A stretch of DNA of 34,132 nucleotides from Rhodobacteraceae bacterium HLUCCO18. GTDB taxonomy: Bacteria; Pseudomonadota; Alphaproteobacteria; Rhodobacterales; Rhodobacteraceae. The position numbers and the translations under genes were made by a program. The stretch covers positions 17,445-51,576 of the forward strand of contig LJSY01000032.1 in assembly GCA_001314805.1 (NCBI GenBank), read 5' to 3'. The stretch's first letter is position 1. Every line of letters starts with the position of its first letter. Of the stretch, positions 7,492 to 15,071 are shown piece by piece. The notes below the pieces were generated by a model. The model worked only from the letters and a program-made list of their open reading frames with translations, was not told where the DNA came from and did not search any database.

Positions 7492-8406
7492 TCACTTTAT
7501 GAACGGGCTCAGAACGTCGCGCGCGAGGCAGAAGCCGCGCTTGATCTTCTCGTCGGTGCCTTCGAACAGGCGGTCCTCGTGCTCGATGATGACGGGCCCG
7601 TCATAGCCCGCCCGGTAGAGGCCCGAGAAGAAATCGGACCAGTCCACGTCGCCGAGGCCGCAGAGACGCGGGATCTGCCAGCCCATGCCGACGGACATGA
7701 CGCCGTTCTCGTAGAGCCCGTCGCGGTCGATCATCACGTCCTTGGCGTGAACATGGCCGAAGCGGGGGCCGAATTCCTTGATGAAGCGGGTCTGGTCGAT
7801 GAATTGCCAGACCAGGTGGGAGGGGTCGAAATTCATCCCCACCGCGTCGCCCCATTCATCGAAGATGCGCCGCCAGATCCTGGGCGAATAGGCGATGTTG
7901 TGCCCGCCCGGCCATTCGTCATGGCTGAAGATCATCGGGCAGTTCTCGAAGCACAGCGTCACGCCCGCGTCCTCGGCATGCTTGACGATGGGCGCGAAGA
8001 TGTCTTGCGCCCGCGCCCAGTTCTCGTCGACGTTCAGCGTCCGGTCACCGCCCAGGAAGGTGTTGACGACCGTCACGCCCATGGTGGAGGCGCCGGTGAT
8101 GACCTTCTTCAGATGGCCGATCACCTCCTCGCGGTGGGACGCGTCAGCGTGGAGCGGGTTGGGGTAGTAACCGAGACCCGAGATCGTGACCCCGCGTTCG
8201 GCCAGTCCGCCGGTGATCTCCTCCCCCTGCGTCTTCGTCAGGCCGTCCACGTCGATATGCGACGTCCCGGCATAGCGGCGTTTTTCGCCGCCGCTCGCGG
8301 GCCAGCAGGCGACCTCGAAGGCGGAAAAGCCGTTGGCGCCCGCCCAGTCGGCGACCTCCATCAGGGGTGTGTCCTCGAAAGGGGCGGTCAGAAGGCCCAG
8401 TTGCAT
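7492..8406 (-). CDS. Sugar phosphate isomerase/epimerase-like TIM-barrel enzyme
   Basis: 304 aa, of the xylose-isomerase-like TIM-barrel (AP endonuclease 2) superfamily. Seen: candidate metal ligands in CFENCPM (Glu about 153), NFDPSHL (Asp and His), GHVHAKD (His) and VIIEHED (Glu near the C-terminus), spaced as in IolE-like and tagatose-epimerase-like enzymes. The GGAGGAGAGAC sequence before the ATG at 8406 supports the start. Genes of this family sit beside Gfo/Idh/MocA dehydrogenases in pathways that oxidise glycosides or anhydrosugars to 3-keto forms and then epimerise, eliminate or hydrate them; E. coli YcjR/YcjS and the levoglucosan pathway are examples. A similar role here is inference; inositol-type dehydration or plain isomerisation are alternatives. 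Confidence 0.88.
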   Translation of the reverse strand: MQLGLLTAPFEDTPLMEVADWAGANGFSAFEVACWPASGGEKRRYAGTSHIDVDGLTKTQGEEITGGLAERGVTISGLGYYPNPLHADASHREEVIGHLKKVITGASTMGVTVVNTFLGGDRTLNVDENWARAQDIFAPIVKHAEDAGVTLCFENCPMIFSHDEWPGGHNIAYSPRIWRRIFDEWGDAVGMNFDPSHLVWQFIDQTRFIKEFGPRFGHVHAKDVMIDRDGLYENGVMSVGMGWQIPRLCGLGDVDWSDFFSGLYRAGYDGPVIIEHEDRLFEGTDEKIKRGFCLARDVLSPFIK

Positions 8407-8418
8407 GTCTCTCCTCCC

Positions 8419-9573
8419 TCAGATCTCGTCCAGTCTCACCCAGCGGTTTTCCTGCGCCGACCGCAGCACCGCGTCGCAGAACACCATTTCAAGGTGTCCG
8501 TCCTCGAACGTGGCCCAGGTCGCGCCCGCCTGTCGGCCGCCCGCCGCGACGTCCGAATAGACGGAGCGGAAGAAGGCGAAGAAGCTGTCGGCAAAGCCTT
8601 CGACATGTCCCGGCGGCAGGCTCGCCGCAGCAGTGCCTGTCGGGTTCATCAGCGTGAAGTCCCGCATGAGCACCTCGTTCGGCCGGTCGCGGTGCCCGAT
8701 GAACAGGTGGTCGGGCGTCTCGCTGTCCCAGGCGGCGCTGGCAACGGAGCCCACCACGTCCCATTGCAGCGAGTTCTTGCGGCCGATGTTGATCTGGCTC
8801 GTGCTCATCACGCCGCGCGCGCCGTTCTCGTAGCGGATCAAGATCATCGCGGCATCGTCGGTGTCGATCTGCACTGTCTCGGTCGCGCCTGCGGCGCTGG
8901 AAAACGTCTCGACCGGGCCGGTGGGTTTCTGCCGCTCGGGCAGGAAGGTCGTGAGTTCGGCCATGACCGCCTCGGGCTTCAGCCCGGTGACGAAGCCGGT
9001 GAGGTCCACCCAATGCGTGCCGATATCGCCCACGGACCGCAGCGCGCCGCCCATGTCGGCCTCGAGCCGCCAGTTCCAGTCGGTGGGCTTGGCCAGCCAG
9101 TCCTGGTGGTAGTGCCCGGTGACGAAGCGGATGTCCCCAAGCTCTCCGGCCTGCACCATCGCATGGGCCTGCTGGTTCAGCGGATAGAAGCGGATGTTGT
9201 AGCAGACGGCGGCCACCTTGCCGCTTTGCTTGGCGATCTCCACCATCTCGGCCGATTGCGCGGAGGTCATGGCCAGCGGTTTCTCGCAGATCACGTTCTT
9301 TCCGGCCGCGAGGATCGCCTTCACATGCTCGTAATGGGCGTGGTTGGGCGAGGTGACATGGACGACATCGACGCTGTCGTCGGCCAGCAGATCGTCGAGC
9401 GAGGCATAGGCATGGGGCACGCCGATCTCGGCCGCCCGCGCCGCGCCGCGTTCCGGCGAAGAGCCCAGCACACCGCGCAGCTGCACGCCGAGCCGTCGGA
9501 GCGCCTGCGCATGCACCGTTCCGATGAAGCCCGTGCCGATCACGGCGGCGCCTATGCTCGCGAAATCCGTCAT
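8419..9573 (-). CDS. Gfo/Idh/MocA family oxidoreductase (canonical member)
   Basis: 384 aa. Seen: Rossmann motif AVIGTGFIGTVHAQAL (about residues 10-25), DVVHVTSPNHAHYEH, the catalytic EKP in VICEKPLAM, NIRFYP, and DIGTHWVDL, the DxGxHxxD active-site element. All key motifs are intact, so of the three family members in this operon this is the likeliest to be a classical NAD(P)-dependent sugar or glycoside dehydrogenase. It lies 12 bases upstream of the isomerase gene and 12 bases downstream of the SDR gene, so the three form the catabolic head of the operon, before the transporter genes. Confidence 0.9.
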   Translation of the reverse strand: MTDFASIGAAVIGTGFIGTVHAQALRRLGVQLRGVLGSSPERGAARAAEIGVPHAYASLDDLLADDSVDVVHVTSPNHAHYEHVKAILAAGKNVICEKPLAMTSAQSAEMVEIAKQSGKVAAVCYNIRFYPLNQQAHAMVQAGELGDIRFVTGHYHQDWLAKPTDWNWRLEADMGGALRSVGDIGTHWVDLTGFVTGLKPEAVMAELTTFLPERQKPTGPVETFSSAAGATETVQIDTDDAAMILIRYENGARGVMSTSQINIGRKNSLQWDVVGSVASAAWDSETPDHLFIGHRDRPNEVLMRDFTLMNPTGTAAASLPPGHVEGFADSFFAFFRSVYSDVAAGGRQAGATWATFEDGHLEMVFCDAVLRSAQENRWVRLDEI

Positions 9574-9585
9574 CTCTCCTCCCGT

Positions 9586-10311
9586 TCAGACAACCGAGTA
9601 TCCTCCGTCCACGGGCAGGCAGCAGCCCGTCATGAACCCGGCGGCGGGCGAGGCGAGGAACAGGACCGCGCCCGCGATGTCGCCCGGCTGGCCCCAGCGG
9701 CCCATGGGCGTTCGCGCCTCCACCGCCGCGACGAAGGCCGGGTCCTGCCGCGCGCGGGCCGATTGCTCGGTCACGATGAAGCCCGGCGCCACGGCGTTCA
9801 CGCGGATCCCGTCCGGCGCCCATGCGATGGCGAGCGACTTCGTGAGTTGCTCCACCCCGGCCTTGGAGGACCCGTAGGCCGGGTTCCGGGGGCTGCCGAA
9901 GCGGGCATACATCGACGCGATGTTCACGATCACGCCGCCGCGCGCCTTGAGGGCCGGGTGCATCGCCTCGGCGCAGCGGAAGGAGCCGGTGAGGTTCACG
10001 TCGAGCACGTGGGAAAAGAACTCCGGCGCCATCTCCTCGCCACGGCGGGTGATGGCGGCGCAGTTCACGAGGATGTCGACCGAGGGCAGGCCGGCGGCGA
10101 AGGCGCGCACGGCCGCGGTGTCGGTCACGTCGAGCCGCGTATAGGCGAAGCGTTCGGCATCCTCCGGGGCGCAGCTGTCCTCGGCGCCGGTGATGTGCAC
10201 CTCGGCGCCGGCATCCTGCAGCGCGCGCGCGATGGCCGCGCCGATGCCGCCCCGGCTCGCGCCGATGACGACCGCGCTCTGCCCCGCGAAATCGAACGAC
10301 ACATCCGGCAT
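9586..10311 (-). CDS. SDR family oxidoreductase (first gene of sugar operon)
   Basis: 241 aa from the ATG at 10311, which has GGAGG 8 bases upstream. An in-frame GTG at 10326 would place that ribosome site inside the gene. Seen: nucleotide-binding motif VVIGASRGGIG (about residues 13-23), a variant of TGxxxGIG; LVNCAA for the NNAG-like strand; NIAS with the catalytic Ser; YGSSK for Tyr-xxx-Lys; and the PVDGGYSVV C-terminus common in classical SDRs. It probably oxidises or reduces a hydroxyl of the imported compound or of a pathway intermediate using NAD(P). As the first gene after the regulated promoter it may catalyse an early step. Confidence 0.9.
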   Translation of the reverse strand: MPDVSFDFAGQSAVVIGASRGGIGAAIARALQDAGAEVHITGAEDSCAPEDAERFAYTRLDVTDTAAVRAFAAGLPSVDILVNCAAITRRGEEMAPEFFSHVLDVNLTGSFRCAEAMHPALKARGGVIVNIASMYARFGSPRNPAYGSSKAGVEQLTKSLAIAWAPDGIRVNAVAPGFIVTEQSARARQDPAFVAAVEARTPMGRWGQPGDIAGAVLFLASPAAGFMTGCCLPVDGGYSVV

Positions 10312-10373
10312 CAGCCGCGCCTCCACTGCCGCTTGCTCAGGATCAGACCTTCCCTCACGCGCTCCCCCGCGTC

Positions 10374-10387
10374 TGTAATCGTTTTCA
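10374..10387. promoter_or_regulatory. LacI-type operator O1
   Basis: TGTAATCGTTTTCA is a near-palindrome with the central CG typical of LacI-family operators. Extended by TG, it is the reverse complement of CATGAAATCGATTACA at 10413-10428 with one mismatch. It lies in the 5' leader of the sugar operon. Confidence 0.6.
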
Positions 10388-10414
10388 TGACAGGATTAAT
10401 GTTCCCTGATGCCA

Positions 10415-10428
10415 TGAAATCGATTACA
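10415..10428. promoter_or_regulatory. LacI-type operator O2
   Basis: TGAAATCGATTACA is a palindrome-like 14-mer around a central CG, matching O1 in inverted form. Its centre is 41 bases from that of O1, about four helical turns, so one repressor tetramer or two dimers could bind on the same face. It lies just downstream of the proposed -10 element of the minus-strand promoter, where binding would block transcription. Confidence 0.65.
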
Positions 10429-10429
10429 T

Positions 10430-10457
10430 ATTCGAAGCATGATCGGATTCGAGTCAA
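10430..10457 (-). promoter_or_regulatory. Candidate promoter of the sugar operon
   Basis: Read on the minus strand: TTGACT (10457-10452), a 16-base spacer, then TCGAAT (10435-10430). The -35 is good and the -10 is weak (4 of 6 to TATAAT). Transcription would start within operator O2. It overlaps the region between possible starts of the divergent regulator. Confidence 0.4.
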
Positions 10458-10464
10458 CCCGTTT

Positions 10465-11520
10465 GTGAGCGACACGACGCAGAACCGCGGGGCCCAGAAA
10501 ACGGCCACGATCCAGGACGTGGCGCGCGCCGCGCGCGTCTCCACGGCCACGGTCAGCCGTGCCTTGAGCAATCCGGACCTCCTGTCGGACCGCACCCGCG
10601 CCGCGGTGATGGACGCGATCCGCACCACCGGCTACAGGGTGAACCAGGCGGCGCGGAACCTGCGCATGCAGCGCGCGGGCGCGGTGCTGGTGCTGGTCCC
10701 GAACCTCGGCAAGCCGTTCTACTCGACCATCCTCGCGGGTATCTCCGACGGGTTCGCGGACAGCGACTATGCCGTGCTCATCGCCGATACCGAGAACCGT
10801 CCGCTCCGCGAGGGGGAGCTTCTGGACTATTTCCTCGACGGGCGGATCGACGGGGTGATCTCGCTTGACGGGAGCCTCGATCCGGGCGCGCTGCGCGCCT
10901 GCGTCGAGGCGGGGCTGGGCGGCCGCATCGTATTCCTCTGCGAATGGGTCGAGGGGTTCGAGTTCCCGGTCATCCGCATCGACAACGCCGAAGGCGCGCG
11001 GCTTGCGATCCGCCATCTGCACGCGCTTGGCCATACGCGCATCGCCCATGTGACCGGGCCCGCGGGCAACGTGCTGACGGCCGCCCGGCGTCGGGGCATG
11101 CTGGAGGAACGCGCGCGCCTCGGCCTGCCGGCCCGGGCGGAGTGGATCATTCGCGGCGATTTCTCGCTGGAGTCAGGCCACTCCGCGGCGGAACTGATCC
11201 TCGGCATGGAAGAGAGACCTACGGCGGTCTTCTGCGCCGCGGACATGGTGGCCTTCGGTCTGATCGCGGGTTTGCAGGCCGGGGGCCTGTCCGTGCCACG
11301 CGACATCTCGGTCATCGGTTTCGACGATATCGACATGTCGGAGTATTACGTGCCCTCGCTGACGACGATCCGGCAGGACCGTCATCGCCTCGGGCGCGAG
11401 GCCGCCGAGGCGTTGCTCCTGCGGCTGGGCCCCGGCGCGGCGGGGACCGCGCCGTCCCGAACCGTGGTCGATCTCGAGCTTGTCGCAAGGAACAGCACCG
11501 CGCCGCCGCCCGGTCCCTAG
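10465..11520 (+). CDS. LacI family transcriptional regulator
   Basis: 351 aa from a GTG at 10465. Two in-frame ATGs (10387, 10414) would add up to 26 residues but would put one or both operators inside the gene, and no start has a clear ribosome site, so the start is uncertain. Seen: a LacI helix-turn-helix ATIQDVARAARVSTATVSRAL followed by the hinge region (NQAARNLRMQRAGAV), then a periplasmic-binding-protein-like effector domain with VLVPNLGKPFYSTILAGI, a C-terminal PTAVFCAADMVAFGL and DISVIGFDDIDMSEYYVPSLTTI. It most likely represses the divergent sugar operon and releases DNA when the imported sugar or a metabolite binds. It ends two bases before the stop of the convergent SDR gene. Confidence 0.92.
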   Translation: MSDTTQNRGAQKTATIQDVARAARVSTATVSRALSNPDLLSDRTRAAVMDAIRTTGYRVNQAARNLRMQRAGAVLVLVPNLGKPFYSTILAGISDGFADSDYAVLIADTENRPLREGELLDYFLDGRIDGVISLDGSLDPGALRACVEAGLGGRIVFLCEWVEGFEFPVIRIDNAEGARLAIRHLHALGHTRIAHVTGPAGNVLTAARRRGMLEERARLGLPARAEWIIRGDFSLESGHSAAELILGMEERPTAVFCAADMVAFGLIAGLQAGGLSVPRDISVIGFDDIDMSEYYVPSLTTIRQDRHRLGREAAEALLLRLGPGAAGTAPSRTVVDLELVARNSTAPPPGP

Positions 11521-11522
11521 GA

Positions 11523-12281
11523 TCAGGAGGGCGCCCCGGTCACGCTCTGTTCGAGGTCGAGGCACACGCCCGTCATCGGCCCCGAGGCCGGGCTGAGCAA
11601 CCAGACGGCCTGCCGGGCGCAATCCCCGGCGCTGATCAGGCGGCCCAGCGGCATCTCGGCCGCGCGCGCGTCGAGCCAGCCCTCACCCCGGCCCAGCGTC
11701 ACCGCGTGCAGGTGCCGCTCGGTCTCCGTATCCGTCCAGCCGAGGTTGATCCCGTTCACCCGGATGCGGTCGGCCATATGGGCATTGGCGGCGTTTTTCG
11801 TCAGCGTCAGCAGCGCGCCCTTGGTGGCGGAATAGACCGCGAGGTCGGGCGCCCCGCAATGGGCGTTCATCGACAGGATGTTGACGATGGACCCGGGCTG
11901 CCCGCGCGCCTTCATGTCCGCGATGGCGCCGTCCATCAGGAAAAACGGCGCGCGCGTGTTGACCGAGAACATCCGGTTCCAGGTCTCGACCGTGGCATCC
12001 CCGTAGCCCGCGCGCGTCGTCAGCCCGGCGGCGTTCACCAGACCGTCGATCCGCCCGAAACGGGTCAGTGCCGCCGATATGGCCTCGGCCGGCGCATCGG
12101 GCAGGGCGAGATCGGCAGTGACCGTTTCGATCTCGCAGGGCAGGGCGAGATCGACAGGGTCCCGATCCAGCAGCACCAGCGCCTCGGCCCCGGCTGCCGC
12201 CGCCTCCCGCGCGATCTTAGCGCCGACGCCGCGCGCCGCACCCGTGATCAGCACCACCATTCCTTCAAGCGCCACCTTCAT
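11523..12281 (-). CDS. SDR family oxidoreductase
   Basis: 252 aa from the ATG at 12281, chosen over the longer open frame because the SDR fold begins at once and AAGGGG lies about 8 bases upstream. Seen: TGAARGVG (about residues 13-20) for cofactor binding, DRDP at the end of the second strand (an acidic residue favouring NAD), LVNAAG, the catalytic Ser in NILSM, YSATK for Tyr-xxx-Lys, and PMTGVCLDLEQ at the C-terminus. It probably acts on a sugar or polyol in the same pathway as the operon across the regulator, but it is transcribed separately. It may share transcripts with the small remnant upstream. The substrate is unknown. Confidence 0.88.
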   Translation of the reverse strand: MKVALEGMVVLITGAARGVGAKIAREAAAAGAEALVLLDRDPVDLALPCEIETVTADLALPDAPAEAISAALTRFGRIDGLVNAAGLTTRAGYGDATVETWNRMFSVNTRAPFFLMDGAIADMKARGQPGSIVNILSMNAHCGAPDLAVYSATKGALLTLTKNAANAHMADRIRVNGINLGWTDTETERHLHAVTLGRGEGWLDARAAEMPLGRLISAGDCARQAVWLLSPASGPMTGVCLDLEQSVTGAPS

Positions 12282-12360
12282 GTGCAGGCCCCTTCGACAG
12301 ACCGTTCCGACGTCGCCCCTGGATGGCGGCGTTCCCCCCGAGGCATGATGCCGGCCGTGG

Positions 12361-12600
12361 TCATGCCTGCACCTGCTCGGGTGACCAGAGCCCGTCGGTG
12401 CACCGGACGTCTGTTTCCATGTCGCGATGGACCGCGGCGCTCCGGCCGTCATGGTCGAAGCGGATCACGGCGCCATCCGTCCGCGGCATGTCGGCACGAT
12501 ACCATTCGGCGGAGGCCCGCCCCTTCGCGATCGCGCGTCCGGCCTCGGGGTCGGTCAGGCTGTAATCCCGCCAAGCGATCCCTGCATTCGCCCCGTCCAT
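12361..12600 (-). pseudogene. Short ORF, possible fatty acid desaturase-like remnant
   Basis: 79 codons from the ATG at 12600, with GGGAGG about 14 bases upstream. The stretch WRDYSLTDPEAGRAIAKG followed by ASAEWYRADMPR resembles, from memory, the N-terminus of fatty acid desaturase-like proteins of Rhodobacteraceae (xRDYSLT...AEWYHxDxPR). The membrane helices and His boxes that should follow are missing, and the remaining part (RTDGAVIRFDHDGRSAA) has no recognisable domain. It could be a degraded gene, or an unrelated small protein expressed with the SDR 79 bases downstream. Confidence 0.35.
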
Positions 12601-12688
12601 CCTGTCGCCCGCGCCTCCCTGCGCCATCCCGTTCGGGCACATGACGGCGCAAGTCGGGCACCGGAGTCAATCGGTCTTCCGGTGGGGG

Positions 12689-13324
12689 CTAGATCGCGCC
12701 GAGGGTCGAGAGGGTCCACGTGGCGAATTCCGAAATCACGCGGCCGGCCGCCTCGTCGAAGGCCTCGGCAAACGCCAGATCGTCGAGCGAGGCCGCCCGG
12801 GCGCTGGCTGCGAAGCTGCGCGTGGCGACCACATCGGCGGTGCTCTCCCGCACGATCCGGCTGATCAGGCGCACGGTGACCTCCGCGGTCTCTGCGTCGG
12901 GCTCGAGTTCCGCCTGAAAATCGACGATCTCGGTGACGATGGCGAAATCCCCGCCCGATCCCAGCGGGCGGCGGCCGACATACTGGAACGCTCCGGTCGC
13001 GTCGAGCGCGCGGAGCATCAGGGTCTGGACCATGACGGGGGCCGGATCGCTCCAGCGGACACCCGGAAGATACTGGGCCTGATACGCGCCGGGCCGGATC
13101 ATGATCCGCTCCGTGGCCAGCGCGCCGCCGGCGGTCGGCTCCTCGATGATGATGTCGCGCTGAAGCGGGCGCCCCTGCCGCACCGGCAGATCATCGGGCG
13201 GCTCGAGGATCAGCACGTCGAGCGGCGCGGTCGCGTCCCCGATGGCCGACAGGGTCCCGCAGGACGCCAGAAGCGGCATCATCGCGGCGAACGCGATGGC
13301 ACGAGCGACAGATTTTGGTCTCAC
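12689..13324 (-). CDS. PqiC-like ABC transport auxiliary lipoprotein
   Basis: 211 aa with a GTG start preceded by GAGG. Seen: a lipoprotein signal with lipobox LLASC (Cys about residue 22), so it is probably lipid-anchored in the periplasm. The rest matches the general form of the ABC-type transport auxiliary lipoprotein (PqiC/YmbA) family, with an early L-x-x-P strand (DVLILEPP) and a central VRWSDPAPVMVQTLMLRAL. The W-x-(D/E)-x-(P/L) segment is a family feature. Partners of this type sit at the outer membrane end of MCE transporters. It is the last gene of the operon, 7 bases after the MCE gene. Confidence 0.8.
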   Translation of the reverse strand: MRPKSVARAIAFAAMMPLLASCGTLSAIGDATAPLDVLILEPPDDLPVRQGRPLQRDIIIEEPTAGGALATERIMIRPGAYQAQYLPGVRWSDPAPVMVQTLMLRALDATGAFQYVGRRPLGSGGDFAIVTEIVDFQAELEPDAETAEVTVRLISRIVRESTADVVATRSFAASARAASLDDLAFAEAFDEAAGRVISEFATWTLSTLGAI

Positions 13325-13331
13325 CTGATCC

Positions 13332-15071
13332 TCATCGTCTGAATTCCGGAACGTCCCGGTCCAGCAGGAACCGGGTGGGGCTGCTTTCGATCTGCCGCGT
13401 CAACTGGCCGAGATTGGCGATCAGATCCCGGGTTTCCTGCGCCAGCCGCGCGATCAGCGGCAAGGCCTGCGTCGTGAACTCCCGGACGCCCGGCGTGGAC
13501 GCCTCGACCATGTCCTGCAGGTCGGTAAACGTGTCCAACGCGGCAGCGCTCGCGGCGCGGATATCGGACGAGATCGCCGGCAGGTCCTCCGAGACCGTGT
13601 CAACGGCGTCATTGAGGCCCTGAACCGTGACGCTCAACTCCTCGACCAGTGCCGTGATGTCGCCGTTGATCAGCTCGTCGGCGCCCGTCAGCGCGCTTTC
13701 GGCGGCAACGAGCGTGCGCTCGCCCGTGTCGAGCGCGCCATTGATGGCCGAGAGCGTCTCGTTTGCGTTGGCGAAGGTCTCCGTCACCTGCACCAGAGTC
13801 GTTTCCGCCTGCGCGACGACGCCGCCCACATCCGCGCTGGCCGTGGTGAGGTCCGCGCCCACGGTATCGATGGTGCCCCGCATGCTCTCGACCGCCGCCC
13901 GGATGTCCGTCAGCACTTCGGGCAGATCGGTTTCCGCCGTTTCAGTGATCGCGGCGATGGCCTCGGTGGCATCGGCGACAGCGAGGCGGGTTTCCACCAG
14001 CAGCGGTTCGCCCTCCTGCTCGATCAGGTCGTCGAACCGCACCGCTGCGCCCTCGACGGCGACCGCGGTCGTGTCGAGCGTGGCAATCAGCGCGTCGACC
14101 CGTTCGATGGTTGCCGCCGCCTCCTGAAGGCGGGTCGTGGCCGTGGTCCCGGTTTCCTCGAACGCGACGATCAGCGCCCGTGCCTCGGACCCGAGCGCCG
14201 TGACTTCCGTCCGAAGCTCCGCGATGGCGGCCTGCGTCTCGCGCGTCGTGGTCGTCAGGTCCTCGGAGATGTAGCGCGTCGCCTCGCCGATCGCCGTATC
14301 GACCGCGTCGAGCGTTCCCTCGCCCCGGCCCACGACGACGGTGGCCTCGTCGGCCAGTTGCTCGATTGACGCGAGCGCGTCGTTCGCCGTCGAGAGGACC
14401 ACGTTCAATTCGGCGGTGAGCGTGTCGAGGGTGGTGTTGAACCGGGAGATCTGGTCGGTGAACTGATCGACCGTGTCGGCGATGCCGGAAAACCCTTCCA
14501 GCGCGGTCGCGAATTCCGCCGACGCGGTCTCGGCGTTGATGAGCGTCCGCTCGATCCGATCGGCGTTCTCGCCCCGAAACAGGTCACCGATCTCGCGCAC
14601 CACCGTGAGCGTTTCGGTGACGAGTTCGGGGGCTTCTTCCGTCAGCGCCTGAAGCGTCGAACGCCCGGCCTCGATTTCGGGGATGTCGCCGCCGCTGGCC
14701 TCCAGCAGGAGCGGAGCCTCCGGCGTGCCCGGGCCGATGCCGACATAAGATACGCCGGTCACGCCCAGCGACTCGATCGTGGCGACGCTGTCGGTGCGGA
14801 CCGGCGTCTTGGCATCGACCTCGACCCGAACCGTGATGGTTCCGTCGCGATCGTCTGACAGACGCACATCGACTACCTGCCCAACCGGCAGACCGCTGAA
14901 CCGCACGTCGGAGGCGTCGCTCAGACCCGCAACCGAGGAAAACCGGATGTCGTAATAGGCGAACTGCTGGTCCAGCTGCACACGCGCGAACCACAGGAAA
15001 GCCGCAAGGATCGCGGCCATGCCCGCCAGTGCGAAAAGCCCGATCAGGACGTAGTTGGCTTTCGTTTCCAC
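13332..15071 (-). CDS. MCE/MlaD family protein with long helical C-terminal region
   Basis: 579 aa from a GTG that abuts the stop of the ATPase gene. Seen: one N-terminal membrane anchor (YVLIGLFALAGMAAILAAFL, residues 7-26), an MCE domain at about 38-120 (FSSVAGLSDASDVRFSGLPVG then GVTGVSYVGI), and then about 450 residues rich in Ala, Thr, Glu and Val with few Pro or Gly, which should form long helices or coiled coils. The ending SSPTRFLLDRDVPEFRR is typical of such MlaD-like proteins. Known: MCE proteins form periplasmic rings or tubes that carry phospholipids or other hydrophobic molecules between membranes. E. coli MlaD is about 180 aa, so the long tail here could span more of the periplasm, as proposed for LetB/PqiB-type bridges. 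Confidence 0.9.
   Translation of the reverse strand: METKANYVLIGLFALAGMAAILAAFLWFARVQLDQQFAYYDIRFSSVAGLSDASDVRFSGLPVGQVVDVRLSDDRDGTITVRVEVDAKTPVRTDSVATIESLGVTGVSYVGIGPGTPEAPLLLEASGGDIPEIEAGRSTLQALTEEAPELVTETLTVVREIGDLFRGENADRIERTLINAETASAEFATALEGFSGIADTVDQFTDQISRFNTTLDTLTAELNVVLSTANDALASIEQLADEATVVVGRGEGTLDAVDTAIGEATRYISEDLTTTTRETQAAIAELRTEVTALGSEARALIVAFEETGTTATTRLQEAAATIERVDALIATLDTTAVAVEGAAVRFDDLIEQEGEPLLVETRLAVADATEAIAAITETAETDLPEVLTDIRAAVESMRGTIDTVGADLTTASADVGGVVAQAETTLVQVTETFANANETLSAINGALDTGERTLVAAESALTGADELINGDITALVEELSVTVQGLNDAVDTVSEDLPAISSDIRAASAAALDTFTDLQDMVEASTPGVREFTTQALPLIARLAQETRDLIANLGQLTRQIESSPTRFLLDRDVPEFRR

Noticed and set aside
7330-11520. Very long plus-strand open frame of 1,396 codons
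   Set aside because: It runs antisense through four well-supported minus-strand genes. Its translation there is rich in Arg, His, Gly and Val without domains; only the part from about 10,465 encodes a real protein (the LacI regulator).
13627-14127. Ser/Ala/Val-rich plus-strand frame opposite the MCE gene
   Set aside because: It mirrors the Ala/Thr/Glu-rich repeats of the MCE tail and has no motif or ribosome site.
13332-15071. Repeat-rich MCE tail considered as a tandem DNA repeat
   Set aside because: The similarity is at the level of amino-acid composition and heptad-like pattern; no exact DNA repeat unit is visible.
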